64,000 bases of DNA from Lachnospiraceae bacterium. Lineage in GTDB: Bacteria; Bacillota; Clostridia; Lachnospirales; Lachnospiraceae. The stretch covers positions 1-64,000 of the forward strand of contig CAJTHM010000012.1 in assembly GCA_910576125.1 (NCBI GenBank). The letters run 5' to 3'. The position numbers and the translations under genes were made by a program. Positions 16,897-26,463 of the stretch are shown here, one piece after another (the first letter of the stretch is position 1; each line of letters begins with the position of its first letter). The notes under the pieces are model-generated. The model did not search any database, was not told the DNA's origin, and saw only the letters and a list, made by a program, of their open reading frames with translations.

Positions 16897-19800
16897 TCAC
16901 GGAGTCTGCACTATGGCATGCAGAAACACCTTCGCCACCCGGTAAAGCTCGGCGCTGTCCGTGGGAGTATGCTCGCCCGACTTGATCAGCTCCGGCATCC
17001 TGGTCTCCGAGGTAATGGTGGTAAGATTCCCCACCGTCCAGCTTGCCTGCGCTTCCTCTTTAAAGGTATCGGCAATCTGGCGCAATTTCATTAGTTCGAC
17101 TTTTCCCTCGCCGAAAATCATGCCGTGTACCATGCCGTTCTCCAGATAGAGACGGGCCTGCAGATGCGCTTCCTCGGAAAGGGTCACGCCCACGGTGACA
17201 GTGCCCTTCTCCTGGCTTCCCTTGTCCAGAGTCAGATGAACCCTGGTCAGGGTATCGCCCACATAGACGGGCAGATAGTATTCTTCTCTCTTTGCCAGAG
17301 CCGCCGCCACGGTCAGCTGCTTGTGGTTCAGCTGCATATTCCGCACGTCCACGCTGCTGTCCGCCTCCGCAAAAGTAGCTTCCTCCACGGATTCCAGTGC
17401 AGCCGCAGTCGTCTGGCCGTAATTTTCCACGAATTCCTCCTTGTTGTCCAGCTTCTGCCACAATCCGGCGGAGCCGGTCTCTTCGGCCGCCGGAGCCGGT
17501 TCCGGCTGGGCCTTTTCAGCGCCGGACTTGCTGGCCAGCATGGCCATCAGGTCGTTCATGGAGTACTGCTCTTTCTTCTTCGCGGGCTTCCTGTCCGTGA
17601 TTTCAAAGAGGTTATCTACACCATGGTTCAGCGCCTGGGCAGCCATCAGATTGTCCGCGTTGGAGGGCAGCGCCCCTCTCTGCAGCATGGCCACGCTGTC
17701 CTTATCCGCGGAACTGACCGCCTGACGCTGCTCTTCTAACTGGGTCTTATTGTATTCTTTGGCGGCGTCCGCATTCGAAGACGCCTCTGTCAGCACATCG
17801 TTGGCAGCCTTGACCAGTGCTTCGGAAACCGCCTCCGCGCTGTCCGCCGTTTCCGCAGCTTTGGGCGCAGCCTCAGGTACTGCAGGCTGCGGGCTTGCCG
17901 CCATCCGGGCTGCCGAAGCTCCCGCATCCGGCGTCTGCTGCTCCTCCTTTGCCCCCGTCTCTTTCGCCGCCTTGACCTCCGCCTCAAACCTCACCTCTTC
18001 TATGCTGGCCGCCGCTGCATTGGCCTCCCGGATTTCCCGAACGGTCTTGTTGAAAGCCTTTGAAATCTGGGCCGATATGCTCTCGCCCTTGCGCAGGACT
18101 TTCAGTCTCTCTCCCGTCTCATCCGACACGCGCATATCCAGCGGCCTGTTCCTGCTGCTCTGCAAAGCGGACAGCAGATTGGAGAAGTGAATCTCCGTCT
18201 GGGAGTTCACCAGAGCGCCCACCGCTGCGCCCTCCGCCTTTTCCAGCTGGCGCACCAGACGGTAAATGCCGATATAGCTCTCCCGCTCCTCCGGCGTAAT
18301 CTCATTGTTCCGCTCCAGCCCGTACAGGAATCTGCTGTAGCTGTCCGCCTCCTTCTTGTACTCCGCCGGGAGCGTCTTGAAGTACTGCTCCAATTCCCCG
18401 AAACTCTTCTCCAGAGGATTGAAGCCGTCCCGGATCATCTTCAGTGTGGCCGCAGGAGTCAGTTTCTCCAGAACGCCCTGTACCTGCCTGTCGGCATCCC
18501 TGACAGCATCCAGATTGGACAGATTTACCTCCATCTGATTATAGCCCAGGATTCTCACAGCCCTGCGGTTCTCGTCCGTAAGCTCCACGCCTAAATCTTT
18601 CAGTATATGGTCTACGCTGGCAAAGGCCTTGTCGATACTGTCGCCCAAATCGCCCCTGGGCGCTGTCATCAGCTTCTCGTAGCTGGCCTGAGCCTTCTCG
18701 TAGCTGGCCTGCATGGCCTTGCCTTCGTTATAAATCGTCTCCAGAGAGGCCGAACCCTCTCCTTTCGCGAACATGCCAAGCACGTCCGCCGGCAGTCCCG
18801 GCAGCTGGCCTGCCACATTGCTGGCCTTCTGGTAATTCTGATACTTCTCCACAGCCATGTTGTCTCTGGGGAAATACTGGTTGGCCAGCTGATATTCCGC
18901 CCGCTTCAGAGCCTCGATCAGCTCCACCATAGGCTCCGTGTCAATGGAAAAACCGCTCCGCAGCAGCCGGACATTCACCTCCGCGGACATCCGCAGACGA
19001 ACCTCCTCCAACTGTCTCCTGGCGGTAATATCCCCTACGGTAGCCTCCCAGAGCTCGCTGCTGTGGTAGAAGTCGGAGATAGCAGCCGCTCTTTCGTACA
19101 GGTTTCCACTGTTTTCCGAGAAAGAGGCGTGCACGGGGTCTTTCCCCTCCGCCACTGCGGCAGCCGCCGCTTTTGCGAACTTTTCCTCCGTCATGGGCAG
19201 TTCGATGTCCTGCAGCGCCTCCAGCCTCTTCAGATTATCCGCTGTCAGCGGCAGTCCCTTGTCCAGAAGCCACGCGGCATTCATGCGGCTCTTCTCGTTC
19301 ACCTGGCCCACCGCCTGCTCTATGATGCGGTCAATCTGCCCCTGAAGTCCGCTGCTCTGCCCCCGGCCTGCGCTCTGGGTGTAATATCCCTGCACATCCT
19401 CCGCATAGAATCTGGGCGCATCCGTCCCTTTCCCGGCGCCGCTGCTCTGGGCCAGATAGAGATTCCAGATTTCCGCCTCCATCTCATTGTCTATCAGATA
19501 GTCATAGGAGCCCTCCCCCAAAGGCGCAAGCTCCGAGTTCATAGCCCAGGCCCGGGATATGGCCGAAAGGTTCTCTTTCGTCAGAGGCACATCCGCCTCC
19601 CGGAAGCTGTCCACCACAGACCTTGCCAGCACCTCGCTGCCAAGAGCCGCCGTCAGCTTGCTGACATCCATGTCGTCCGTATAGCCCGCGATGCTCTTGC
19701 CGGCCCGGACCAGCTCCGCCTTAATCTTATCTACAATGGTCACGACTTCCTCAGGATCCATGCTGCCTAAGTCGAAGCCCTCCTCCTGCATTTTGGCGTA

Positions 19801-20064
19801 ATCCTCTTCGGACATGGTATGTGACATGACTGTCATAAAATCCCGCTGGACGCCCACGTCCACATTGCCCGCCTCCTGCTGGAGTTCAATCAGGCTCTTG
19901 CCTTTCTCCCCCGCGTCCACAATGCTGTCCTGATGCCTGCCGAACATGTCGGCAAAAGCCGTCTGTCCCACGGAAGCGGCAGATGTCTGCTGGGCCTCGC
20001 GGTTTTTCTCCGCCTGCCTGCGCTGCGCCTCTTTGATTGCCTGTTCGCTGAATGTTATCTTCAA
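16897..20064 (-). CDS. DUF6240-type large flagellum-associated protein
   Basis: 1055 residues. The N-terminus (MKITFSEQAIKEAQ) and helix-rich repeats through residue 650 match the DUF6240 proteins found by flagellar genes in Clostridia. Residues 650-860 are Ala/Glu-rich linker; the last 150 (VYVGDTLTRVHLTL, VTLSEEAHLQARLYLENG) look like a FliK-type hook-length C-terminal domain. The start is a TTG at 20064, 8 bases after AGGAG. It precedes flagellin, so a role in flagellar rod/hook length control or motility regulation is possible but inferred only from context. Confidence 0.7.
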   Translation of the reverse strand: MKITFSEQAIKEAQRRQAEKNREAQQTSAASVGQTAFADMFGRHQDSIVDAGEKGKSLIELQQEAGNVDVGVQRDFMTVMSHTMSEEDYAKMQEEGFDLGSMDPEEVVTIVDKIKAELVRAGKSIAGYTDDMDVSKLTAALGSEVLARSVVDSFREADVPLTKENLSAISRAWAMNSELAPLGEGSYDYLIDNEMEAEIWNLYLAQSSGAGKGTDAPRFYAEDVQGYYTQSAGRGQSSGLQGQIDRIIEQAVGQVNEKSRMNAAWLLDKGLPLTADNLKRLEALQDIELPMTEEKFAKAAAAAVAEGKDPVHASFSENSGNLYERAAAISDFYHSSELWEATVGDITARRQLEEVRLRMSAEVNVRLLRSGFSIDTEPMVELIEALKRAEYQLANQYFPRDNMAVEKYQNYQKASNVAGQLPGLPADVLGMFAKGEGSASLETIYNEGKAMQASYEKAQASYEKLMTAPRGDLGDSIDKAFASVDHILKDLGVELTDENRRAVRILGYNQMEVNLSNLDAVRDADRQVQGVLEKLTPAATLKMIRDGFNPLEKSFGELEQYFKTLPAEYKKEADSYSRFLYGLERNNEITPEERESYIGIYRLVRQLEKAEGAAVGALVNSQTEIHFSNLLSALQSSRNRPLDMRVSDETGERLKVLRKGESISAQISKAFNKTVREIREANAAAASIEEVRFEAEVKAAKETGAKEEQQTPDAGASAARMAASPQPAVPEAAPKAAETADSAEAVSEALVKAANDVLTEASSNADAAKEYNKTQLEEQRQAVSSADKDSVAMLQRGALPSNADNLMAAQALNHGVDNLFEITDRKPAKKKEQYSMNDLMAMLASKSGAEKAQPEPAPAAEETGSAGLWQKLDNKEEFVENYGQTTAAALESVEEATFAEADSSVDVRNMQLNHKQLTVAAALAKREEYYLPVYVGDTLTRVHLTLDKGSQEKGTVTVGVTLSEEAHLQARLYLENGMVHGMIFGEGKVELMKLRQIADTFKEEAQASWTVGNLTTITSETRMPELIKSGEHTPTDSAELYRVAKVFLHAIVQTP

Positions 20065-20094
20065 AATAGTATCTCCTATATATAAAATGTATGG

Positions 20095-20126
20095 AAAAAA
20101 GGTAGATGCAGTTCTCTGCACCTACC
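20095..20126 (-). terminator. Intrinsic terminator after glgB
   Basis: Reverse strand: an 11-bp stem (GGTAGGTGCAG with CTGCATCTACC, one G-U pair), AGAA loop, then TTTTTT. It follows the branching enzyme by about 43 bases and separates it from the DUF6240/flagellin group. Confidence 0.9.
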
Positions 20127-20168
20127 CTTTATTTCGGTAAAATCATGGGAAACCTTTAGCCGCCCGGA

Positions 20169-22148
20169 CTAAAATACGAATACCGCCGCGCCGTAGGGAG
20201 GCAGGTCCACGCCGATGGAGTACTCCTTGTTGTGGCAGGGAACTTTCTCCACGGGAATTTCTTTCGCGATCTCATTGCCCCAGCCGCCGAAACGCTCCTC
20301 ATCGCTGTTGAGCAGCAGCTTATATTTCTTCCTGGTGGAAATCGAGGGCACCGGCACCCTGTAGTCCTCCCGCTTTATCGGAGTCATGTTCAGCACGAAC
20401 AGCAGATTCTGCGTCCCTTTGGAAGATTTGCGCACGAAAGAATACACGCTGTTCTCGGCATCGTCCGCATTCATCCACTCAAAGCCCGCCCAGCTGTCAT
20501 CTATCTCATAGAGCGCCGGATATTTGCGGTAGAGCTTCAGCAGCTCTTTCATATAGTTTTGCAGCCCTGAGTTCTCTTCCTCCGCCAGCAGGAACCAATC
20601 CAGCTCCCGCTCCTCGCTCCATTCTCTCTCCTGTCCGAAATCCTGTCCCATGAACAGAAGCTTCTTGCCGCAGTGGCCGAACATATAAGTATAGCCCACC
20701 CGCAGATTGGCGTATTTATCTTTTTTGTAGCCCGGCATCTTGTTCACCATGGAACACTTCAGATGCACCACCTCATCGTGGGACAAAGGCAGAATGTACT
20801 TCTCATACTCATTGTAGCTCATGGCGAAAGTCATGGCATAGTGATTGCCCTTCCGGTACAGGGGATCCAGCTTCATGTATTCACAGAAGTCATGCATCCA
20901 TCCCATGTTCCATTTAAAGGTAAAGCCAAGGGCATCCCCGCCGATGTCTCCGGACACGTTGGGCCACGCGGTGGACTCTTCCGCTATGGTGATGAATCCC
21001 GGATAGGTTCCGCGCACCACGGAATTCAGATGTTTGAAGAACTCAATGGCCTCCAGGTTCTCGTGTCCGCCGTATTTATTGGGCACCCACTGGCCGTCTT
21101 TCTTGCCGTAATCCAGATAAAGCATGGACGCTACGGCGTCTACCCGGATGCCGTCTATATGGAACTCCCGCAGCCAGAACAGCACATTGGCAATCAGGAA
21201 GTTCTTTACCTCCGGCTTGCCGTAATTGAAAATCTTGGTACCCCAGTCCGGGTGCGATCCCAGGCGGGGATCCGGATGCTCGAAAATGCACTGCCCGTCA
21301 AATTCCGCCAGGCCGTAGGCATCCGTGGCAAAATGGGCAGGCACCCAGTCTAAGATGACGCCTACGCCCATCCTGTGAAGCTTATCCACCAGGTACATGA
21401 AGTCCTTGGGCGTCCCGTACCGGGAGGTGGGCGCATAGTAGCCCGTCACCTGATATCCCCAGGAGCCGTCAAAGGGATGTTCCAGAATTCCCATCAGCTC
21501 CACATGGGTGTATTTCATTTCTTTCAGATATTCCGCAATCCTGTCCGCGAACTCCCGGTAATTGTAAAACCCTTCCGTCCCGTCGGGATGCTTCATGAAA
21601 GAGCCGATATGGCATTCATAGATTGCCATGGGCTGCTTCTGGATATCCTGTCCGTCCCGGGTCTCCATCCATTTTTCATCCCGCCATTCAAAGCCGTTCA
21701 GGTCCGTGATGACAGATGCCGTTCCGGGCCTGTATTCCGCGCTGTTGGCAAAAGGATCCGCCTTGTACAGCTTTCTGCCATCCCGGGCGGTAATCAGGAA
21801 CTTGTACATTTCCCCTGTCCCTACCCCCGGGACGAACAATCCCCACATTCCCACAGGCCCCAGTTTCTCCATGGGGTGGGCGTCCTCGTCCCAGCCGTTG
21901 AAGCTGCCGATGACATGCACCTTGCTGGCGTTGGGCGCCCAGACGCCGAAATAGACGCCCTTTTTCTTTCTCTCCTCAGACACATGAGCCCCCAGCTTCT
22001 TATAGATATCATAATGGGTTGCCTGGGAAAAGAGATACTGATCGGCCTCCGAGATAAAGACTTTCTCTGTCGGTGTCTTTTTTACCGTTTTTCCCGTTGT
22101 TTTTGCCGTTTTCTCAGCTTTTGTTGTCTTCGTTGTCTTTCCTGCCAT
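20169..22148 (-). CDS. glgB: 1,4-alpha-glucan branching enzyme
   Basis: 659 residues. Residues 1-35 are a Lys/Thr-rich tail (repeated KTT/KTA units), not part of the enzyme. A CBM48 module follows (VWAPNASKVHVIGSFNGWD), then a GH13 barrel with DGIRVDAVASML (nucleophile Asp), ITIAEEST (acid/base Glu) and LPLSHDEVVH. It transfers glucan chains to alpha-1,6 branches during glycogen synthesis. ATG 22148 follows GGTGGG; a GTG six codons earlier is less likely. No other glycogen gene is in the window. It begins 15 bases after the large upstream gene. Confidence 0.95.
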   Translation of the reverse strand: MAGKTTKTTKAEKTAKTTGKTVKKTPTEKVFISEADQYLFSQATHYDIYKKLGAHVSEERKKKGVYFGVWAPNASKVHVIGSFNGWDEDAHPMEKLGPVGMWGLFVPGVGTGEMYKFLITARDGRKLYKADPFANSAEYRPGTASVITDLNGFEWRDEKWMETRDGQDIQKQPMAIYECHIGSFMKHPDGTEGFYNYREFADRIAEYLKEMKYTHVELMGILEHPFDGSWGYQVTGYYAPTSRYGTPKDFMYLVDKLHRMGVGVILDWVPAHFATDAYGLAEFDGQCIFEHPDPRLGSHPDWGTKIFNYGKPEVKNFLIANVLFWLREFHIDGIRVDAVASMLYLDYGKKDGQWVPNKYGGHENLEAIEFFKHLNSVVRGTYPGFITIAEESTAWPNVSGDIGGDALGFTFKWNMGWMHDFCEYMKLDPLYRKGNHYAMTFAMSYNEYEKYILPLSHDEVVHLKCSMVNKMPGYKKDKYANLRVGYTYMFGHCGKKLLFMGQDFGQEREWSEERELDWFLLAEEENSGLQNYMKELLKLYRKYPALYEIDDSWAGFEWMNADDAENSVYSFVRKSSKGTQNLLFVLNMTPIKREDYRVPVPSISTRKKYKLLLNSDEERFGGWGNEIAKEIPVEKVPCHNKEYSIGVDLPPYGAAVFVF

Positions 22149-22162
22149 TACTATCCCACCTT

Positions 22163-25100
22163 TCACGCAGCGAAATCCTTTTCTGTCAATATCACCATAT
22201 CTTCATCGTCATATCGTCTCGCCAGAAGTATATCGAAGAAATGGCCCAATGACTTCTTCGATGCCCGGCGTATCGCCTCGTCCACAATCTGCTTCACTTC
22301 CATCACAGTCACCACATGGTCTATGGTCTGCAGTTCCTCAATCCTGGTGTGCAGGGCCAGCACGCCCAGATTATCGATGGAATATTCCTTTTCGCGTGCA
22401 TATTGTCTCCCGAAAGCCACCAGCGTGTCATTGCTCAGCGCCTCCAGATCGACTCGCGCGGTAAAATCACCATACAGATCCGGCGTCCCCAGGAACAGCT
22501 TCTTCATCGCCTTTTCCGTGTCCTCCAGGACCACGATGATGCCGAATCTCTCATGCTGCAGCTGCTTGTGGAGCATGGCCGCGGTATTGCCGCTCATGCC
22601 GGATGCTTTCTGGATGATCAAAGCGCCGTTGTTCAGCTGCCTCAAAGTCTCCGCTACGTCCTTTTCATTCAGCCCCTGTCCGGACACCTTGGCTACCTTG
22701 CCCGCGAAATTGCTGTCTGTCATGCGGATTTCCCGCATCATATTCTTTGCCAGGGTCAGGGTGTCCATGCCCTCCTCGCCGGTGATGATCAGATTGCCGG
22801 TATAAGCGGCCATGCTGATGCTGTCCAGCGCCTTCACCAGCTGTTCTCTGGAGCGGCGGTTCTGGATGAAAGGAGCGAAAAGTTCTTTTTCCTCGCGGGT
22901 CAGGCTCCTGACCCTGGCCTGTTCCCTCTCTATGGGTGCTTTATCGTCTTTTATTGGTCGGTTTTCCGTTCCCCCCTTTTTAGGCCTGCCCCCGGGGATT
23001 GGCTGTTTCTTTTCCTCCGCCTGTTCTACCTGCTCCTGGATTTCCTCTATCTCTTCGACGAAATCATCTTCCTGTATGTCATCCCTGCTATCCCGGCGCA
23101 TGTTTTCTCCGCTTTCCAGAACCGCTTCGTTCTCTTCAGCATATGCGGCTTCGTCCTCATACCCGGTTTCATATTCCGGCTGAGATTCCTCTATATATTC
23201 AGGCTCTTCTTCCCCGGCGAACTCTTCCTCATAAGCGGCTTCGTCTATGTATTCCAGTTCTCCCCCGGATTCCGCGTACTCCGGCTCCTCCCCGAACCCA
23301 ATTTCCGCCGGCTCCTCTTCTATATACTCTGCCTCATTGTATCCTGCTTCCGCGCCGAATCCATCTTCCGCCGGATACTCTGCTTCCGCGTCATACACCG
23401 GCTCCTCTTGCGGCTCCGTTTCGTACATTTCTTCGGATTCCACATCATATGCTGTTTCTTCCGAATCCATTTCTTCCAGTTCAGGTTCGGCGTATTCGTC
23501 TTCCAGTCCTGTCAGTTCTTCCGGACCGGCATACGCGTCTGTATCATACGCAGCCCCTTCTGCCGCCTCAATATCCTCCGGCAGCTCCTCTGCTCCGCCG
23601 TACACGTCCACCGGCCCGGCATACATCTCTTCCGGCTCCGCATCCCCATCCTCCGGCTCCGGCAGCTCCCCGGCTGCTTCCGCTTCCGTCTCCGTCAGCC
23701 CCTCCGGCTCGCCATATGCTTCCTCAGCTCCTGTCAGTCCCTCCGGGGCAGCCTCCGGCCCGGCCGCCTGCTGCCGGCCGCCGGTCTTCTGTGCCTCCCC
23801 TTTCTCAAGCTGCTCCAGCAGCCCGTCTCTGACAGTGGCCTCAAATTCCGTGAACATGGGCCCCGTCTGGTTCAGGACATGCTTGCGCACCTCCTCCTGA
23901 CACTTGGCCTCGTTCTCTTTCTTGATCCGCTCCCATTCCGTCAGGATGTCTTCCAGCTTCATCTGTCCTGTTATCTGCTTCTCAATAGCCGCATTTTCAG
24001 GCAGCACGATGCTGATCTGTCCGTTCGCCTCCTGGGAGAGCACATCCGCCATCTCTCTGGGCGGCTGCATGTCAGACAGCCCATCGTCTACGGTCCCTGC
24101 TCTCTTTTCCGCATACTGTTCGGCAAACTGTACGACATTTCCGTCTTCCTCCGTATTCCCCCGGGATGCCCTGCTTTCCGCTTTCTCTGCTGTCTGCAAG
24201 CCCTGCTTCCTTTCCGTATCCAGGGACTCTCCGGCCGCCGTTTTCTCCAAAGGCTCCTCTTCCGCCCATCCCGCAGCTTTCACTTCGGAGGCTTGCCAAT
24301 CCGCATCCTCCGGCCCTGTCTCCAACCGGTCTTCCTCCGATGGCTCCTCTCCGTTCTCTATTTCGTTATACCCTGCTTCCAACTCCAATGAAGCATCCTC
24401 CAGCTCTCCCGTAGCGCCGAAGAACACCTCCGAGTCTTCTATCTCTTCTTCTCCAAAATCCTGATAGCCGTTTTCCACTGCCGCCCCGCTCAGAGCGTCT
24501 GCCTGAAGCGCCCCCTGCGCAAAGCCCTCGGCCTCTGCTGCGCCGACAGCCTGGGGCATGCCGTCAGCCCCCAGCACTTCCTGGAGCCCTGCCGCCAGCT
24601 CGGCCTGCAGATTGATGGTATTGTACTGCCCCACATCCACGGTCTTCACCTGGATGTCCATCTCATCTTCCGATTGCTCCTGGCCAAAATCAGTCCCGTC
24701 AAAATAGGCAGAATCCTGCCAGTCTCCGTCCAGCCGTTCCTCTTCTGACGGCCAGCCGTATTCCTGCTCCTCAGCGGGAAGCTGCCCGTAATCCGCCTCT
24801 TCCCTATAGTCATCCTGCTGTTCCGGCTCCTGCGCAGGCTCCTCGAACCGCCTGTCATAGACCTCCTGCTGGGCGGCCGACAGCGGCTGGTGGAGCATCT
24901 TCAGTTCCATGGCTTTCACCACATATTTGCCATCGCCGAACCACAGAATCAGCTCGTCGCACTCTTCCACGCAGCGGGTGGCCAGCCCCATCCTGTGGTA
25001 GAGATAGGCCAGCTCATAGGCCCATTTTTCCCTGTAATCCCTCTTCTTCAGTTCCTCCAGCACACCGATGCGCTCTTCCAGGCTCACCTCCTGGGCCTCG

Positions 25101-25453
25101 TAAAGCTTGTACTGCAGAATATAGCGGCCCGTATCCTTCGGGGCCACCTGTACGAATTCTTTGTAGTATTTCAGCGCCTGCATGAACTCTTCTGTCTTGA
25201 TGCAGAGTTCGCAGAGCGAATAGCAGATGGTCCTGCCGCCGGGTCTCCTCTCGTAGGCCAGCAGCAGCATATTCTTCGCGTCCTCATAACGCCTGTTTAT
25301 TTTATATAAATCACTGACGGTACAGAGCATCATGACACTCTTCACCCTGCGCCAGTCGATGGTATCCGCGATTTCAGCAGCCTGTGCATAATTCCCCTGC
25401 CCTATCAGGGATTTTATTTCATCCGATCTTACTTTATATTCATATTTATCCAA
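22163..25453 (-). CDS. Large TPR / acidic linker / degenerate AAA-type protein
   Basis: 1096 residues. Residues 1-210 are TPR-like helices (NYAQAAEIADT, YEDAKNMLLLAYERR, MQALKYYKEFV). Residues 215-880 are a disordered, extremely Glu/Asp/Tyr-rich linker with repeats of EE, EY and YDxE type. Residues 880-1096 look like an AAA/CbxX-type ATPase domain, but the P-loop reads ITGEEGMDTLTLAK, lacking the GK(S/T) lysine, so nucleotide hydrolysis is doubtful. No secretion signal. Start TTG 25453 behind AGGGG. Function not recognised; the layout suggests a scaffold. It is translated directly before glgB. Confidence 0.7.
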   Translation of the reverse strand: MDKYEYKVRSDEIKSLIGQGNYAQAAEIADTIDWRRVKSVMMLCTVSDLYKINRRYEDAKNMLLLAYERRPGGRTICYSLCELCIKTEEFMQALKYYKEFVQVAPKDTGRYILQYKLYEAQEVSLEERIGVLEELKKRDYREKWAYELAYLYHRMGLATRCVEECDELILWFGDGKYVVKAMELKMLHQPLSAAQQEVYDRRFEEPAQEPEQQDDYREEADYGQLPAEEQEYGWPSEEERLDGDWQDSAYFDGTDFGQEQSEDEMDIQVKTVDVGQYNTINLQAELAAGLQEVLGADGMPQAVGAAEAEGFAQGALQADALSGAAVENGYQDFGEEEIEDSEVFFGATGELEDASLELEAGYNEIENGEEPSEEDRLETGPEDADWQASEVKAAGWAEEEPLEKTAAGESLDTERKQGLQTAEKAESRASRGNTEEDGNVVQFAEQYAEKRAGTVDDGLSDMQPPREMADVLSQEANGQISIVLPENAAIEKQITGQMKLEDILTEWERIKKENEAKCQEEVRKHVLNQTGPMFTEFEATVRDGLLEQLEKGEAQKTGGRQQAAGPEAAPEGLTGAEEAYGEPEGLTETEAEAAGELPEPEDGDAEPEEMYAGPVDVYGGAEELPEDIEAAEGAAYDTDAYAGPEELTGLEDEYAEPELEEMDSEETAYDVESEEMYETEPQEEPVYDAEAEYPAEDGFGAEAGYNEAEYIEEEPAEIGFGEEPEYAESGGELEYIDEAAYEEEFAGEEEPEYIEESQPEYETGYEDEAAYAEENEAVLESGENMRRDSRDDIQEDDFVEEIEEIQEQVEQAEEKKQPIPGGRPKKGGTENRPIKDDKAPIEREQARVRSLTREEKELFAPFIQNRRSREQLVKALDSISMAAYTGNLIITGEEGMDTLTLAKNMMREIRMTDSNFAGKVAKVSGQGLNEKDVAETLRQLNNGALIIQKASGMSGNTAAMLHKQLQHERFGIIVVLEDTEKAMKKLFLGTPDLYGDFTARVDLEALSNDTLVAFGRQYAREKEYSIDNLGVLALHTRIEELQTIDHVVTVMEVKQIVDEAIRRASKKSLGHFFDILLARRYDDEDMVILTEKDFAA

Positions 25454-25579
25454 GGTAATCCGCCCCTATCCCTCATGGCAATCCGCCAAAAGACACCTTT
25501 CACATATCTCCGGCCATTATTTTCTAGTGTAACATAGTCCATGTACATATGTCAAAAAAAAAAGAAAATTTACAACCTC

Positions 25580-26428
25580 TCACAGCCGATTGCTCAACTC
25601 CGCGAACTGCTCCAGCGTCAGCGCCTCTCCCCGCACCATGGCGGGAAGCCCCATCTCCTCCAGCGCTTCCACCACCCGGTCCCTGGAAACGCCAAGCCCC
25701 GCCGCGTTCCCCAGACTGTTGGCCAGAGTCTTGCGCCGCTGGTTGAAAGAAGCGCGGATGATGGCGAACATTTTCTTCTCATGGCACCGGACGGGAGGCG
25801 TCTTGTGCTTCGTCAGACGGATGACCGCGCTGCCCACACTGGGTCTGGGGATAAAGCAGTTCGGCGGCACATTGGCCACCACCTCCGGCTCCGCGTAATA
25901 CTGCACCGCCAGCGAAAGGGCCCCGTACTCCTTGGTGCCGGGCCCCGCCTGCATGCGGTCCGCCACTTCCTTCTGCACCATCACCGTGATGCTCTTAAGG
26001 GGCGCGCCGCCCTCCAGCAGGCCCATGACGATGGGCGTAGTGATGTAATAAGGGAGGTTCGCCACCACCTTGACAGGACGGCCCTGCTGCCCCTGGACGA
26101 GTTCCCTGATATCCAGCTTCAGAATATCTTCATTGATAAGCGTCACATTAGAATAAGGAGAAAGGGTCTCTTCCAGAATGGGAATCAGATTCCTGTCGAT
26201 TTCCACCGCTATCACTTTCCCGGCCCGCTCCGCCAGCAGCTGGGTCATGGTGCCGATGCCGGGACCGATTTCCAGCACGCAGTCCTCCTCCGTGACCCGG
26301 GCCGCGTCTATGACCCGCTCCAGCACATTTGGGTCAATGAGAAAGTTCTGCCCGTATTTTTTTTGAAATATAAAGTTATGTCTCTGCAGCACCTCGATGG
26401 TGTTGCGGGGAATTCCGAGATTTGCCAT
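25580..26428 (-). CDS. rsmA: 16S rRNA dimethyladenosine transferase
   Basis: 282 residues. It dimethylates the two adjacent adenosines in helix 45 of 16S rRNA using S-adenosylmethionine. Motifs: QNFLIDPNVLERVI, the SAM-binding VLEIGPGIGTMTQLL near residue 55, and the catalytic NLPYYITTP near 125. ATG 26428 is the start that aligns with family members (MANLGIP); an upstream ATG has no ribosome site. It lies 36 bases after a HAD hydrolase gene on the same strand. Confidence 0.95.
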   Translation of the reverse strand: MANLGIPRNTIEVLQRHNFIFQKKYGQNFLIDPNVLERVIDAARVTEEDCVLEIGPGIGTMTQLLAERAGKVIAVEIDRNLIPILEETLSPYSNVTLINEDILKLDIRELVQGQQGRPVKVVANLPYYITTPIVMGLLEGGAPLKSITVMVQKEVADRMQAGPGTKEYGALSLAVQYYAEPEVVANVPPNCFIPRPSVGSAVIRLTKHKTPPVRCHEKKMFAIIRASFNQRRKTLANSLGNAAGLGVSRDRVVEALEEMGLPAMVRGEALTLEQFAELSNRL

Positions 26429-26463
26429 GTCTTTTCCAGTTCCGCGGCCCATTGCCGCTGTTT

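Noticed and set aside
16897..20060. Plus-strand open frames opposite the DUF6240 gene
   Set aside because: Codon bias shadows of a long GC-rich gene; no ribosome sites or family motifs.
20126..20162. Sigma-28-like boxes (TAAA, then CCGAAAT) before DUF6240
   Set aside because: Spacing is off by one or two bases and the glgB terminator hairpin lies immediately downstream, so transcripts would stop.
22316..24464. Very long plus-strand open frames opposite the acidic protein
   Set aside because: Glu/Asp-rich codons give stop-free complements; there is no start context, and the sense gene has coherent domains.
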